A stretch of 64,000 nt of DNA from Noviherbaspirillum_A sp047237965 (GTDB lineage Bacteria; Pseudomonadota; Gammaproteobacteria; Burkholderiales; Burkholderiaceae_D): the NCBI RefSeq assembly GCF_047237965.1, contig NZ_JBDFLX010000001.1, positions 558,001 to 622,000 on the forward strand, written 5' to 3'. Position numbers and translations under genes: made by a program. Below the pieces are notes generated by a model. It had not been told where the DNA came from. It ran no database searches and saw only the letters and a program-made list of their open reading frames with translations. Of this stretch, positions 51,333-59,621 are shown piece after piece; the stretch's first letter is position 1, and every line of letters starts with the position of its first letter.

Positions 51333-51693
51333 GATGTATCTTCAATAAGCAAAAATTTTTAGATCGGCAAAACTGTGCTAGACCATTTTTGATTTGTCCG
51401 TTGGACTGACAGGGAAAACGTCGACGTCGACGCCAGGAGCCTGCGCTGCAGAAGGCGGCGCCGACTCCTGGCATAGGTTTTTTGTGCTTATCCGCGGCTT
51501 ATTGATTGGGAACAACACGAAGGAAAAGGATGCCGCCCAATCAGCGTTTAGACGTCTTAATAATGAGCGAGGCGACATGTGCCGCACGAACTTGAGGCCC
51601 AGGGACGGGCGGGCTGGCTTTTGTGAAGGAGTAAGAGAGTCAATCGCGAATGCGTGCCGGACGCGGCACTGCCTGCTGACCGCTACTGGGGTT
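51333..51693. other. Intergenic region between the AT-rich orphan gene and cobA
   Basis: A 361-base stretch where base composition returns from AT-rich to the chromosomal GC level at about 51420. It holds a short member of the CCTGCGC(G)GCAG palindrome family (51432-51472), which marks the edge of the AT-rich block. No gene is supported. Confidence 0.45.
51432..51472. repeat. Short member of the CTAGGAGCCTGCGCGGCAG repeat family
   Basis: GCCAGGAG (51432-51439) and CTCCTGGC (51465-51472) are perfect inverted ends around CCTGCGCTGCAGAAGGCGGC. The core matches the element ends at 31750 and 37256. It sits where the low-GC block meets normal chromosome. Confidence 0.55.
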
Positions 51694-52401
51694 TTAACGC
51701 GCCGCCAGCGCCTCGCCAATCAGCACCAGCACCGGTCCACTGCATGCCGCCAGCCCCGTCTCCAGCTCCGCCAGCCGCAGCTGGAACACATGCTCGTCAG
51801 CCAGGCTGCAGTTCTCCACCACCACCACCGGCGTATCCGGCGACTGGCCGCGTTCCAGCAGCTTGCGGGCGGTGACCATGGCTTCGCGGCCGCCCATGTA
51901 CTGGACCAGGGTGTCGCAGTGGGGAAGGGTGACGATGTCGGGTTCGCCGGGCGCGGTGGCCGAGGTGAACAGGGCGACGCTGCGGGCGACGCCGCGGCGG
52001 GTCAGGGGGCGGCGGGCGGAGGCGGCCGCCGCCAGCGCGGCAGTGATGCCGGGAATGATTTCGTAGGCGATGCCGGCGTCTTCGAGTGCCCGCAATTCCT
52101 CGTCGGCGCGGCCGAACAGCATCGGGTCGCCGCCCTTGAGACGCACTACCAGCCTGTGTCTGCCGGCGGCATCCACCAGCAGTTGATTGATCAGGGCCTG
52201 CGCCGTGGAGCGCTGGCCGGAGCGCTTGCCGACCGGGATCAGCTCGGCCTGCGGACACAGCGCCAGCATGTCGGCTGTCACCAGCGCATCATGCAGCACG
52301 GCATCGGCCTGGGCCAGGATGCGCGCGCCGCGCACCGTGATCAGGTCGGCGGCGCCGGGGCCGGCGCCGATCAGGTAGACCTTGCCCTTGCTGTCTGCCA
52401 T
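51694..52401 (-). CDS. cobA: Uroporphyrinogen-III C-methyltransferase (stand-alone SUMT)
   Basis: A 235-residue SAM-dependent methyltransferase making precorrin-2, the precursor of sirohaem, the cofactor of sulfite reductase. Motifs: VYLIGAGPGAADLITVRGAR; HDALVTADML; VVRLKGGDPMLFGRADEE; YEIIPGITAALAAAA (SAM site). It lacks the CysG dehydrogenase/ferrochelatase domain, so later steps are encoded elsewhere. Last gene of the sulfate assimilation operon, 14 bases after cysN. Confidence 0.93.
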   Translation of the reverse strand: MADSKGKVYLIGAGPGAADLITVRGARILAQADAVLHDALVTADMLALCPQAELIPVGKRSGQRSTAQALINQLLVDAAGRHRLVVRLKGGDPMLFGRADEELRALEDAGIAYEIIPGITAALAAAASARRPLTRRGVARSVALFTSATAPGEPDIVTLPHCDTLVQYMGGREAMVTARKLLERGQSPDTPVVVVENCSLADEHVFQLRLAELETGLAACSGPVLVLIGEALAAR

Positions 52402-52415
52402 GCAGTCGCTTGAAA

Positions 52416-53750
52416 TCAGGCCAGCCGTATCATGCCGGCCGCCACCGTCTGGTGGCTCACTTCATCGATCAGGATGAAGGCGCCGGTGGCGCGGATATGG
52501 TCGTAGCCGTCCGCCGCCAGCGGCTGGGCCACGTTCAGCGATACCCGGGCGATGCCGTTCAGGCCAACCGCGTCGCCGGCATGGCGCTCCTGGGTGTTGA
52601 TGTCGAGCAGGCTGTCGATCTTCGTCACGCGTGCCGCCACCTGGCGGGTGGTGTGCTTGAGCCAGTACTTGCGGCGCAAGTCCAGCGGTTCTTCCGACAG
52701 CCAGCAGATGTCCGCCTCCACGGTTTTGAGCAGCGTGGCGGGCCGTTCGGCCGATGCCAGCATGTCGCCGCGGCTGATGTCCAGGTATTCGTTCAGCAGC
52801 AGCGTGACCGACTGGCCCACGGCCGCGCTCTGCAGCGAGCCGTCCAGCGTGACGATGTCCTTCACGGTCGCGCTCTGGCCGCCCGGCTGCACCACCAGCT
52901 TGTCGCCGATGCTGACCTTGCCGGCCTCGATGCGGCCCATGTAGCCGCGGAAGTCGTTGGCCTGGTGGCCATCGTGGCGCGCCACCAGCTGCACCGGGAA
53001 GCGCAGCGGATCGTCGTGCGACTCGTCATACACGGTCAGCGATTCCAGCAGCTCGATCAGGGTCGGGCCCTGGTACCAGGACAGCTTCTCGCCGCGGGTC
53101 ACCACGTTGTCGCCGGCCAGCGCCGACAGCGGGATCGGACGGATGTCCTTGAGGCCCAGCTGCTGCGCAAAGGCCTGGTAGGCGGCGACGATGCGGTCGT
53201 ACACGGTCTGGTCGTAGTCCACCAGGTCCATCTTGTTGACCGCCACCACCACATGCTCGATCTGCAGCAGGTGGGCAATGGTGGAATGGCGCTTGGTCTG
53301 GATCAGCAGGTCGACGCTGCCGTCGTCATTGAGCTTTACCTTGGAGACGTCGATCAGGATGATCACCGCGTCCGCGGTGGAAGCGCCGGTCACCATGTTG
53401 CGGGTGTACTGCTCATGCCCCGGGGTGTCGGCGATGATGAACTTGCGCTTGGGCGTGGCGAAGTAGCGGTAGGCCACGTCGATCGTGATGCCCTGTTCGC
53501 GCTCGGCTTCCAGGCCGTCGGTCAAGAGCGACAGGTCGATGGTGTCGCCCACGGTGCGCTTGTGGCGCGAACGCGATACCGCATCCAGCTGGTCGGCGAA
53601 GATGCCCTTGCTGTCGAACAGCAGGCGGCCGATCAGGGTGCTCTTGCCATCGTCCACCGAGCCGGCGGTAATGAAGCGCAACAGGCCGCGCTCGGTCTGT
53701 TGCGATGGGCTTTGCGCGGCTTGCGCTGCTTGTGCTACCGGGGCGTTCAT
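52416..53750 (-). CDS. cysN: Sulfate adenylyltransferase subunit 1 (GTPase) CysN
   Basis: A 444-residue EF-Tu-like GTPase that drives APS formation with CysD. G1 is GSVDDGKSTLIGRLLFD, G3 DTPGHEQYTRNM, G4 NKMDLVDY. The beta-barrel domains follow, with SWYQGPTLIELLESL and RFPVQLVARHD. It has no fused APS kinase (CysC) domain. One-base overlap with the upstream cysD. Confidence 0.95.
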   Translation of the reverse strand: MNAPVAQAAQAAQSPSQQTERGLLRFITAGSVDDGKSTLIGRLLFDSKGIFADQLDAVSRSRHKRTVGDTIDLSLLTDGLEAEREQGITIDVAYRYFATPKRKFIIADTPGHEQYTRNMVTGASTADAVIILIDVSKVKLNDDGSVDLLIQTKRHSTIAHLLQIEHVVVAVNKMDLVDYDQTVYDRIVAAYQAFAQQLGLKDIRPIPLSALAGDNVVTRGEKLSWYQGPTLIELLESLTVYDESHDDPLRFPVQLVARHDGHQANDFRGYMGRIEAGKVSIGDKLVVQPGGQSATVKDIVTLDGSLQSAAVGQSVTLLLNEYLDISRGDMLASAERPATLLKTVEADICWLSEEPLDLRRKYWLKHTTRQVAARVTKIDSLLDINTQERHAGDAVGLNGIARVSLNVAQPLAADGYDHIRATGAFILIDEVSHQTVAAGMIRLA

Positions 53751-54685
53751 CAGAAATATCCTTCTTTCTTGCGTTTTTCCATCGAGGCTTCCGAGGTCTG
53801 GTCGTCCATGCGGGTGGCGCCGCGCTCGGTGACCTGGGTCACGGCGGTCTCGGCGATGATCGCGTCCACCGTGGCGGCGTCGGAGGCGACCGGGCAGGTG
53901 CAGGAGATGTCGCCCACGGTGCGGAAGCGCACGATGCGCCTCTCCACCTGCTCGCCTTCGCGGGGCGGGGTCAGGTCGGTCAGCGGCACCAGCAGGCCGT
54001 TGCGCGGGATCACCTGGCGCTCGTGCGCGAAGTAGATCGGCGGCAGTTCCAGCTTCTCGCGGGCGATGTATTGCCAGACGTCGAGCTCGGTCCAGTTCGA
54101 GATCGGGAAGACCCGCATGTTCTCGCCGGGATGGACGCGGGTGTTATACAGGTCCCATAGTTCCGGCCGCTGGGCCTTGGGATTCCACTGGCCGAACTCG
54201 TCGCGGAAGGAAAAGATGCGCTCCTTGGCGCGTGCCTTTTCCTCGTCGCGGCGGGCGCCGCCGATGCAGGCGTCGAACTTGTATTTCTCGATGGTTTCCA
54301 AGAGCGTCACCGCCTGCGCCGCATTGCGCGAGTCGGTCTGCGGGTTGCGCAGGCGCACGGTGCCGCGCTTGATCGAATCTTCCACGGAGCCGACGATCAG
54401 GCGCTCGCCCAGTTCGGCCACCCGCTTGTCGCGGAAGGTGATGACTTCCTCGAAGTTGTGGCCGGTGTCGATATGCACCAGCGGGAACGGGAAGCGGCCG
54501 GGGCGGAACGCCTTTTCGGCGATGCGCAGCAGCACGACCGAGTCCTTGCCGCCCGAGAACAGCAGCGCCGGGTTGCTGCACTCTGCCGCGACTTCGCGCA
54601 TGATGTGGATCGCTTCGGACTCCAGCCAGTCCAGGTGGCGGTTGGCCGCGGCGTCGGTCAGGAAATGTTCGACTGCTGTGTTCAT
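53750..54685 (-). CDS. cysD: Sulfate adenylyltransferase subunit 2 CysD
   Basis: A 311-residue ATP sulfurylase catalytic subunit that makes adenosine 5'-phosphosulfate. Motifs: LDWLESEAIHIMREVAAECS, the PP-loop LLFSGGKDSVVLLRIA, IDTGHNFEEVITFRD, GGARRDEEKARAKERIFSFR and MRVFPISNWTELDVWQYI. ATG 54685 fits other CysD N-termini; a TTG at 54709 would add eight residues. The operon follows the order cysH-cysD-cysN. Confidence 0.95.
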   Translation of the reverse strand: MNTAVEHFLTDAAANRHLDWLESEAIHIMREVAAECSNPALLFSGGKDSVVLLRIAEKAFRPGRFPFPLVHIDTGHNFEEVITFRDKRVAELGERLIVGSVEDSIKRGTVRLRNPQTDSRNAAQAVTLLETIEKYKFDACIGGARRDEEKARAKERIFSFRDEFGQWNPKAQRPELWDLYNTRVHPGENMRVFPISNWTELDVWQYIAREKLELPPIYFAHERQVIPRNGLLVPLTDLTPPREGEQVERRIVRFRTVGDISCTCPVASDAATVDAIIAETAVTQVTERGATRMDDQTSEASMEKRKKEGYF

Positions 54686-54721
54686 GATGGTGGTCCTACT
54701 GTTGTTCAACGTTGTACTGCG

Positions 54722-55441
54722 TTATGCGATTTGCTTGATGCGGATAAGCTTGCCGTCGACCACGTGCAGTCCGCATTCCTTGGACTCCGGGTTTTCCCAC
54801 CACCAGCGGCCGGCGCGCACATCCTCGCCGGGCGCGATGGCGCGGGTGCAGGGCTCGCAGCCGATCGACGGGTAGCCGCGGTCATGCAGCGGGTTGTACG
54901 GCACGTCGTTGCTGCGGATGTAGTGCCATACATCCTCTTCCGACCAGTCGGCCAGCGGATTGAATTTCACCATGCCGTGCGCCACGTCGTCTTCCTGCAC
55001 ATGCAGCTCGGAGCGGGTGGCCGACTGCGCCCGGCGCTGGCCGGTGACCCAGGCCTTGTTGCCGGCCAGGGCCCGGTTCAGCGGATCGACCTTGCGGATG
55101 CGGCAGCATTCCTTGCGCATGTCCACGCTGTCGTAGAAGGCGTTCAGGCCGTTCTGCTGCACGTAGGCATCGACCGCAGCAGGGTCTGGCCGGTAGGCCT
55201 CCACTTCATAGCCATAGACTTCGCGGATGCGGTCCAGCATGCCCAGGGTTTCCGCATGCAGCCGGCCGGTCTCCAGCGTGAAGATGCCGATCGGCAGCTT
55301 TGCGCGCAGGATCAGGTCGGTCAGCACCATGTCTTCCGCCGCGAGGCTGGACGCGAACACCGCGGGCGTGAAGTCGGCGGCGATGCGCGCCAGGGTCGCA
55401 CGGGTGGCCGCGACCAGGCCGTCGTAGTCGGCGGAGATCAT
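54722..55441 (-). CDS. cysH: APS reductase (iron-sulfur CysH type)
   Basis: A 239-residue reductase converting APS to sulfite. Nucleotide-binding SSLAAEDMVL and LETGRLHAETL. The 4Fe-4S ligands appear as CC in RKECCRIRKVDPLNRAL and CxxC in IGCEPCTRAI, which identifies the APS-using rather than PAPS-using class. The catalytic cysteine is in ECGLH near the C-terminus. This agrees with the absence of cysC. The start overlaps the stop of the DUF934 gene by four bases; the frame continues upstream without a start of its own. Confidence 0.94.
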   Translation of the reverse strand: MISADYDGLVAATRATLARIAADFTPAVFASSLAAEDMVLTDLILRAKLPIGIFTLETGRLHAETLGMLDRIREVYGYEVEAYRPDPAAVDAYVQQNGLNAFYDSVDMRKECCRIRKVDPLNRALAGNKAWVTGQRRAQSATRSELHVQEDDVAHGMVKFNPLADWSEEDVWHYIRSNDVPYNPLHDRGYPSIGCEPCTRAIAPGEDVRAGRWWWENPESKECGLHVVDGKLIRIKQIA

Positions 55442-55965
55442 TTCTGCGCTGCCTCGGCTGCGCGGTCGGCGCGGCGGAACAGGGGCATCTTCTGGTCCCA
55501 CGATGCCTGGTAGGCTTCCGAGAAATCGGTCAGGCCCTTCAGTGCATCCTCGATGCTGCGGTCCGGCCGCGTGGCGAAGGCATTGAAGCCCACGCGCTGC
55601 ATGTAGAACAGCTGGTCGCGCAGCACGTCGCCGATGGCGCGCAGCTCGCCGGCAAAGCCCAGGCGGGCGCGCAGGTTGTAGGCGATGGAATAACCGCGGC
55701 CGTCGGCGAACTTGGGGAAGTCCACCGCGATCAGCGGCAGCGTTTCCACGTCTTCCTTCAGCGCTTCCGGCCGCTCGTCGCTGGCCAGCCAGACGGCCAC
55801 GTCGCCGCGCGCCTTGAGCGCGTCGCGGCGCGCCTGCCATACGGCCAGCGGCACGATGACGCGGCCTTCGGGAATGGCGACCGATTCAGCGGTTTCGCCT
55901 TCTGCCAGCTTGACTACCTGCCAGTCGTCGGCAACGATCTGGCGGTCCTTGATGATGTCACGCAT
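55438..55965 (-). CDS. DUF934 protein of the sulfite reductase operon
   Basis: A 175-residue protein with the DUF934 pattern VIVPLAVWQARRDAL; LIAVDFPKFADGRGYSIAYN, then LRARLGFAGELRAIGDVLRD; YMQRVGFNAFATRPD. In proteobacteria this gene almost always lies between cysI and cysH and is presumed to assist sulfite reduction, perhaps in electron supply. The biochemical role is not established. ATG 55965 has CAGGAGAAG upstream on the coding strand and overlaps cysI by eight bases. Confidence 0.88.
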   Translation of the reverse strand: MRDIIKDRQIVADDWQVVKLAEGETAESVAIPEGRVIVPLAVWQARRDALKARGDVAVWLASDERPEALKEDVETLPLIAVDFPKFADGRGYSIAYNLRARLGFAGELRAIGDVLRDQLFYMQRVGFNAFATRPDRSIEDALKGLTDFSEAYQASWDQKMPLFRRADRAAEAAQK

Positions 55966-57652
55966 ATGCGTCTTCTCCTGCGTTGTGGTGCGCCTTGATC
56001 GGGGTCGCGTACACGTATTCCTTGAATGGGGCCACGCCGATGCGGCGCACGGTGTCGATGAAGCGCTCGTCCTCGGTGCGCTCGCGCACATAGACTTCGA
56101 GGATGCGCTCGATCACGATGGGCATCTGGTGCGCCGAGAACGACGGTCCGATGATCTTGCCGATCGAGCTCTCGTTGCCCTGGGCGCCGCCGAGCGACAC
56201 CTGGTACCACTCGGCGCCGTCCTTGTCCACGCCCAGGATGCCGATGTTGCCGACATGGTGGTGGCCGCAGGCATTGATGCAGCCCGAGATGTTGAGCTCG
56301 ATGTCGCCGATGTCATGCTGGAAGTCGAGGTTGTCGAAGCGCTCGGCGATGGCCTGCGCGATCGGGATCGATTTCGCATTGGCCAGCGCGCAGAAGTCGC
56401 CGCCCGGGCAGCAGATGATGTCGGTCAGGAGGCCCAGGTTGGGCGTGGCCAGGCCGTGCGCCTTGGCTTCCTGCCACAGCGCGAACAGCTCGCCCTGCTC
56501 GACGTCGGCCAGCACCAGGTTCTGCTCGTGGGTGGCGCGCAGTTCGCCGAAGCTGTAGCGGTCGGCCAGGTCGGCCACGAAGTCCATCTGCTCGGCCGAG
56601 ATGTCGCCCGGCGGAATGCCGGTCTTCTTCAGCGACAGGGTGACGATGGCATAGCCCGGAACGCGATGCGGCTTCACATTGCGGTTGATCCAGCTGGCGA
56701 AGGCCTTGTTCTCTTCCTGCTGCGCGGCCAGCGCGGCGCCGCCGTCTTCCAGCGTTTCATAGGCGGGCGGCGCGAAGTAGGCGGCCACGCGGTTGAATTC
56801 CTGGTCGGTCAGGGTGCTCGGGCCCTCTTTGATGTCGGTCCATTCCGCTTCGACTTGGCGCGCGAATTCCTCGGCGCCGATGGCCTTGACCAGGATCTTG
56901 ATGCGGGCCTTATAGATGTTGTCGCGGCGGCCGTACTGGTTGTAGACCCGCATGATCGCTTCGGTATAGGTCAGCAGGTGGTCGCGCGGCAGGAATTCGC
57001 GGATCACGCTGCCCAGGATGGGCGTGCGGCCCATGCCGCCGCCAACCATCACCCGGAAGCCCACTTCGCCGGCCTCGTTCTTCACCACGGTGAAGGCCAG
57101 GTCATGCACGGCGGTGGCGGCGCGGTCCTCGACGGAACCGTTGAAGGCGATCTTGAACTTGCGCGGCAGGTAGGCGAATTCCGGGTGGAAGGTGCTCCAC
57201 TGGCGCATGATTTCCGCATAGGGGCGCGGATCGACGATCTCATCGGCGGCTACGCCGCAGTATTCGTCGGTGGTGATGTTGCGGATGCAGTTGCCCGAGG
57301 TCTGGATCGCATGCATCTCGACCGATGCCAGCTTTTCCAGGATCTCCGGGGTTTCCTCCAGGTTGATCCAGTTGTACTGGATGTTCTGGCGGGTGGTGAA
57401 ATGGCCGTAGCCGCGATCGTGCTTCCTGGCGATCTCGGCAAACATGCGCATCTGCTTCGAGGCCAGCAGGCCGTAGGGCACGGCCACGCGCAGCATGTAG
57501 GCATGGCGTTGCAGGTAGAGGCCGTTCTGCAGGCGCAGCGGGCGGAATTCATCCTCGGCCAGCTCGCCGGACAGGCGACGCCGCACCTGGTCACGGTATT
57601 GCGCGATGCGTTCCTTGACGATCTGGAAGTCGTATTGGTCGTAGCGATACAT
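55958..57652 (-). CDS. cysI: Sulfite reductase hemoprotein (nitrite/sulfite reductase family)
   Basis: A 564-residue sirohaem/4Fe-4S enzyme reducing sulfite to sulfide. Two ferredoxin-like half-domains, HFTTRQNIQYNWINLEETPE and SGNCIRNITTDEYCGVAADE in the first. The cluster cysteines are in IICCPGGDFCALANAKS and LNISGCINACGHHHVGNIG. Domain order and length fit CysI. No flavoprotein CysJ is in the window; in Burkholderiales electrons are thought to come from other carriers, perhaps with DUF934. Confidence 0.94.
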   Translation of the reverse strand: MYRYDQYDFQIVKERIAQYRDQVRRRLSGELAEDEFRPLRLQNGLYLQRHAYMLRVAVPYGLLASKQMRMFAEIARKHDRGYGHFTTRQNIQYNWINLEETPEILEKLASVEMHAIQTSGNCIRNITTDEYCGVAADEIVDPRPYAEIMRQWSTFHPEFAYLPRKFKIAFNGSVEDRAATAVHDLAFTVVKNEAGEVGFRVMVGGGMGRTPILGSVIREFLPRDHLLTYTEAIMRVYNQYGRRDNIYKARIKILVKAIGAEEFARQVEAEWTDIKEGPSTLTDQEFNRVAAYFAPPAYETLEDGGAALAAQQEENKAFASWINRNVKPHRVPGYAIVTLSLKKTGIPPGDISAEQMDFVADLADRYSFGELRATHEQNLVLADVEQGELFALWQEAKAHGLATPNLGLLTDIICCPGGDFCALANAKSIPIAQAIAERFDNLDFQHDIGDIELNISGCINACGHHHVGNIGILGVDKDGAEWYQVSLGGAQGNESSIGKIIGPSFSAHQMPIVIERILEVYVRERTEDERFIDTVRRIGVAPFKEYVYATPIKAHHNAGEDAYA

Positions 57653-57677
57653 GGTCTATCCTTAATGAGGGCGTCGT

Positions 57678-58451
57678 TCAGAGCACCAGTTTGGCTGCTA
57701 CCCCGGTCAGCGTCACGGCCAGCAGGCCGCGCAACGCACGTTCCGGCACCGCACGCGCCGCCAGCGAACCCAGGGTGATCCCGGGCACCGAACCCAAGAG
57801 CAGCATGACGAGCAGTTCCCAGTTGATGGACCCGAGCCACCAGTGGCCGATGGCGGCAATGGCGGTCAGTGGTACGGCGTAGGCGATATCGGTGCCAGCG
57901 ATTTCGGCGGGCTTCAAGCGCGGATACAGCAGAACCAGCAGAGTGGCGCCGACAGCTCCGGCGCCAATGGACGATATTGTAACCAATGTGCCGAGTACCG
58001 CACCGGACACGATGGTGGCGGCCACCAGCGCATTGCCCTGCAATTGCCGGCCCGGATGGGCATTCATCCAGTTCTGCATGCGGGTACGGAACAGTATCGC
58101 CACCACGGTCAGCAATACCGACACGGCGATGGAGTAACGGATGAACTGGCCGATTTCCTCGTTGAGCGTGCCGAAATGTTTCAGGCCCAGGGTGGCCAGC
58201 AGCGCGGCCGGCAGCGCGCCCAGGCACAGGCGCTTGACAATGTTCCAGTGGATATTGCCGTGATAACGGTGGGCAAACGTGCCGGCGGTCTTGGTGGCGG
58301 AAGCAAACGCCAGGTCGGTGCCCACCGCGACGGCCGGATTGATGCCGAACAGCAAGGTCAGCAGGGGCGTCATCAGCGAGCCGCCGCCGACGCCTGTCAG
58401 CCCGACCAGCAGTCCCACCGCAAATCCCGATCCTACATACGTTAAAGTCAT
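57678..58451 (-). CDS. TauE/SafE-family sulfite/sulfonate exporter
   Basis: A 257-residue membrane protein with about eight helices. GSGFAVGLLVGLTGVGGGSL is the family signature at the N-terminus and is repeated as GAVLGTLVTISSIGAGAVGA in the second half. Translation from ATG 58451 places the first helix at the N-terminus; the open frame extends 17 codons upstream. It is the first gene of the sulfate assimilation operon, 25 bases before cysI, and may move sulfite or a related sulfur anion. Confidence 0.88.
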   Translation of the reverse strand: MTLTYVGSGFAVGLLVGLTGVGGGSLMTPLLTLLFGINPAVAVGTDLAFASATKTAGTFAHRYHGNIHWNIVKRLCLGALPAALLATLGLKHFGTLNEEIGQFIRYSIAVSVLLTVVAILFRTRMQNWMNAHPGRQLQGNALVAATIVSGAVLGTLVTISSIGAGAVGATLLVLLYPRLKPAEIAGTDIAYAVPLTAIAAIGHWWLGSINWELLVMLLLGSVPGITLGSLAARAVPERALRGLLAVTLTGVAAKLVL

Positions 58452-58577
58452 AAGCCCCCGCACAAACGAGCCGGAATCGTAATAAACTTCCCGCTTATGC
58501 ACAACGACATAGTATTTATTTGCTTATATGCATATGCGTAATATGCATTTCGGCATTCACCCTGACTTCCAGCTCCC
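58452..58577. promoter_or_regulatory. Divergent tauE-cys/cysB control region
   Basis: An AT-rich 126-base region between divergent genes. It contains a nearly palindromic run GCTTATATGCATATGCGTAA (about 58523-58542) and other TTATGC/GCATAA words (58493, 58548). CysB sites are poorly conserved but are AT-rich dyads in this position, so this is the expected target of the adjacent regulator. Confidence 0.45.
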
Positions 58578-59519
58578 ATGAATCTTCATCAATTGCGCTT
58601 CGTCCGCGAGGCGGTCCGCCAGAATTTCAATCTGACCGAGGCGGCCAAGGCCCTGTTTACCTCCCAGCCCGGCGTCTCCAAGGCCATCATCGAACTGGAG
58701 GAAGAGCTGGGCGTGGACATTTTCACGCGGCACGGCAAGCGCATCCGCGGGCTCACCGAGCCGGGCCGGGCGGTGCTGAAGTCGGTGGAAATGGTCATGC
58801 AGGAAATCGAGAGCTTGAAGCGCATCGGCAAGGAATTCGCGGCGCAGGACAGCGGCAGCTTCACCATTGCCACCACCCATACCCAGGCCCGCTATTCGCT
58901 GCCGCGCGTGGTGCAGCAGTTCGCCCAGAAGTTTCCCAAGGTCAGGCTGTCGCTGCTGCAGGGCAACCCGCGCCAGGTTGCCGAGATGGTGCTGAACGAC
59001 CAGGCCGACCTGGCGATTGCCACCGAGGCGATCGCCGATGTCGACGGCCTGATTTCGCTGCCGTGCTACCAGTGGGAGCACCTGGTGGTGGTGCCGCCGG
59101 AACATGCGCTGCTGCGCGCCAAGCCGCTGACGCTGGAGGAGATCGCCACTTATCCGCTGATTACCTACGATGCCGCGTTCGCCGGCCGCAACAAGATCGA
59201 CCATGCCTTCGCGCTGCGCTCGCTGAAGCCCGACATCCTGCTGGAGGCGATCGACGCCGACGTGATCAAGACCTATGTCGAGCTGGGCATGGGCGTGGGC
59301 ATCATCGCCGGCATGGCCTTCGACCCGGAGCGCGACCGCAACCTGCGCGCCATCTCGGCCGGGCACCTGTTCGGCAGCAATGTGTCGCGGGTGGCGATGA
59401 AGCAGGGCGCCTACCTGCGCAGCTACGTGTACACCTTCATCGAACTGATGACGCCCACCATCAACCGCAAGCTGATCGACCAGGTGATCAGCGGCGAGCA
59501 GACGATGTATGAATTGTGA
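58578..59519 (+). CDS. cysB: LysR-family cysteine regulon regulator CysB
   Basis: A 313-residue activator. The N-terminal helix-turn-helix (MNLHQLRFVREAVRQNFNLT, then EAAKALFTSQPGVSKAIIEL) is CysB/Cbl type. The ligand domain has the TTHTQARYSLP motif of the N-acetylserine/sulfate-binding site and YTFIELMTPTINRKLID at the C-terminus. It is divergent from the sulfate assimilation operon it should activate. Distinguishing CysB from Cbl by eye is not certain. Confidence 0.92.
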   Translation: MNLHQLRFVREAVRQNFNLTEAAKALFTSQPGVSKAIIELEEELGVDIFTRHGKRIRGLTEPGRAVLKSVEMVMQEIESLKRIGKEFAAQDSGSFTIATTHTQARYSLPRVVQQFAQKFPKVRLSLLQGNPRQVAEMVLNDQADLAIATEAIADVDGLISLPCYQWEHLVVVPPEHALLRAKPLTLEEIATYPLITYDAAFAGRNKIDHAFALRSLKPDILLEAIDADVIKTYVELGMGVGIIAGMAFDPERDRNLRAISAGHLFGSNVSRVAMKQGAYLRSYVYTFIELMTPTINRKLIDQVISGEQTMYEL

Positions 59520-59545
59520 TGCGGCCTGGCGTGGCCGGCGGCGTT

Positions 59546-59577
59546 GCGGCAAGGCCCGCCGGCCGGAGGCTTGCCGC
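59546..59577 (+). terminator. Hairpin after cysB
   Basis: GCGGCAAG (59546-59553) and CTTGCCGC (59570-59577) pair perfectly around a GC-rich loop that can extend the stem. It begins 27 bases after the cysB stop. There is no U-run. A TATAAT (59578-59583) immediately follows and may be the -10 of the next gene, though its -35 is poor. Confidence 0.5.
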
Positions 59578-59621
59578 TATAATGCCGGGCTACTTTTGAC
59601 CACCATTCCACGCCCCTGCAC

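Noticed and set aside
48640..51700. Direct repeat of the selC 3' end as an attachment site for the AT-rich block
   Set aside because: I looked for a copy of the terminal TTCGACTCCC/TTTCCTTCCG sequence near 51.3-51.7 kb by eye and found none convincing; no integrase gene is present either.
54722..55840. A longer cysH frame (372 codons)
   Set aside because: The extra N-terminal part is an out-of-frame reading of the DUF934 gene; ATG 55441 with four-base overlap gives a normal CysH.
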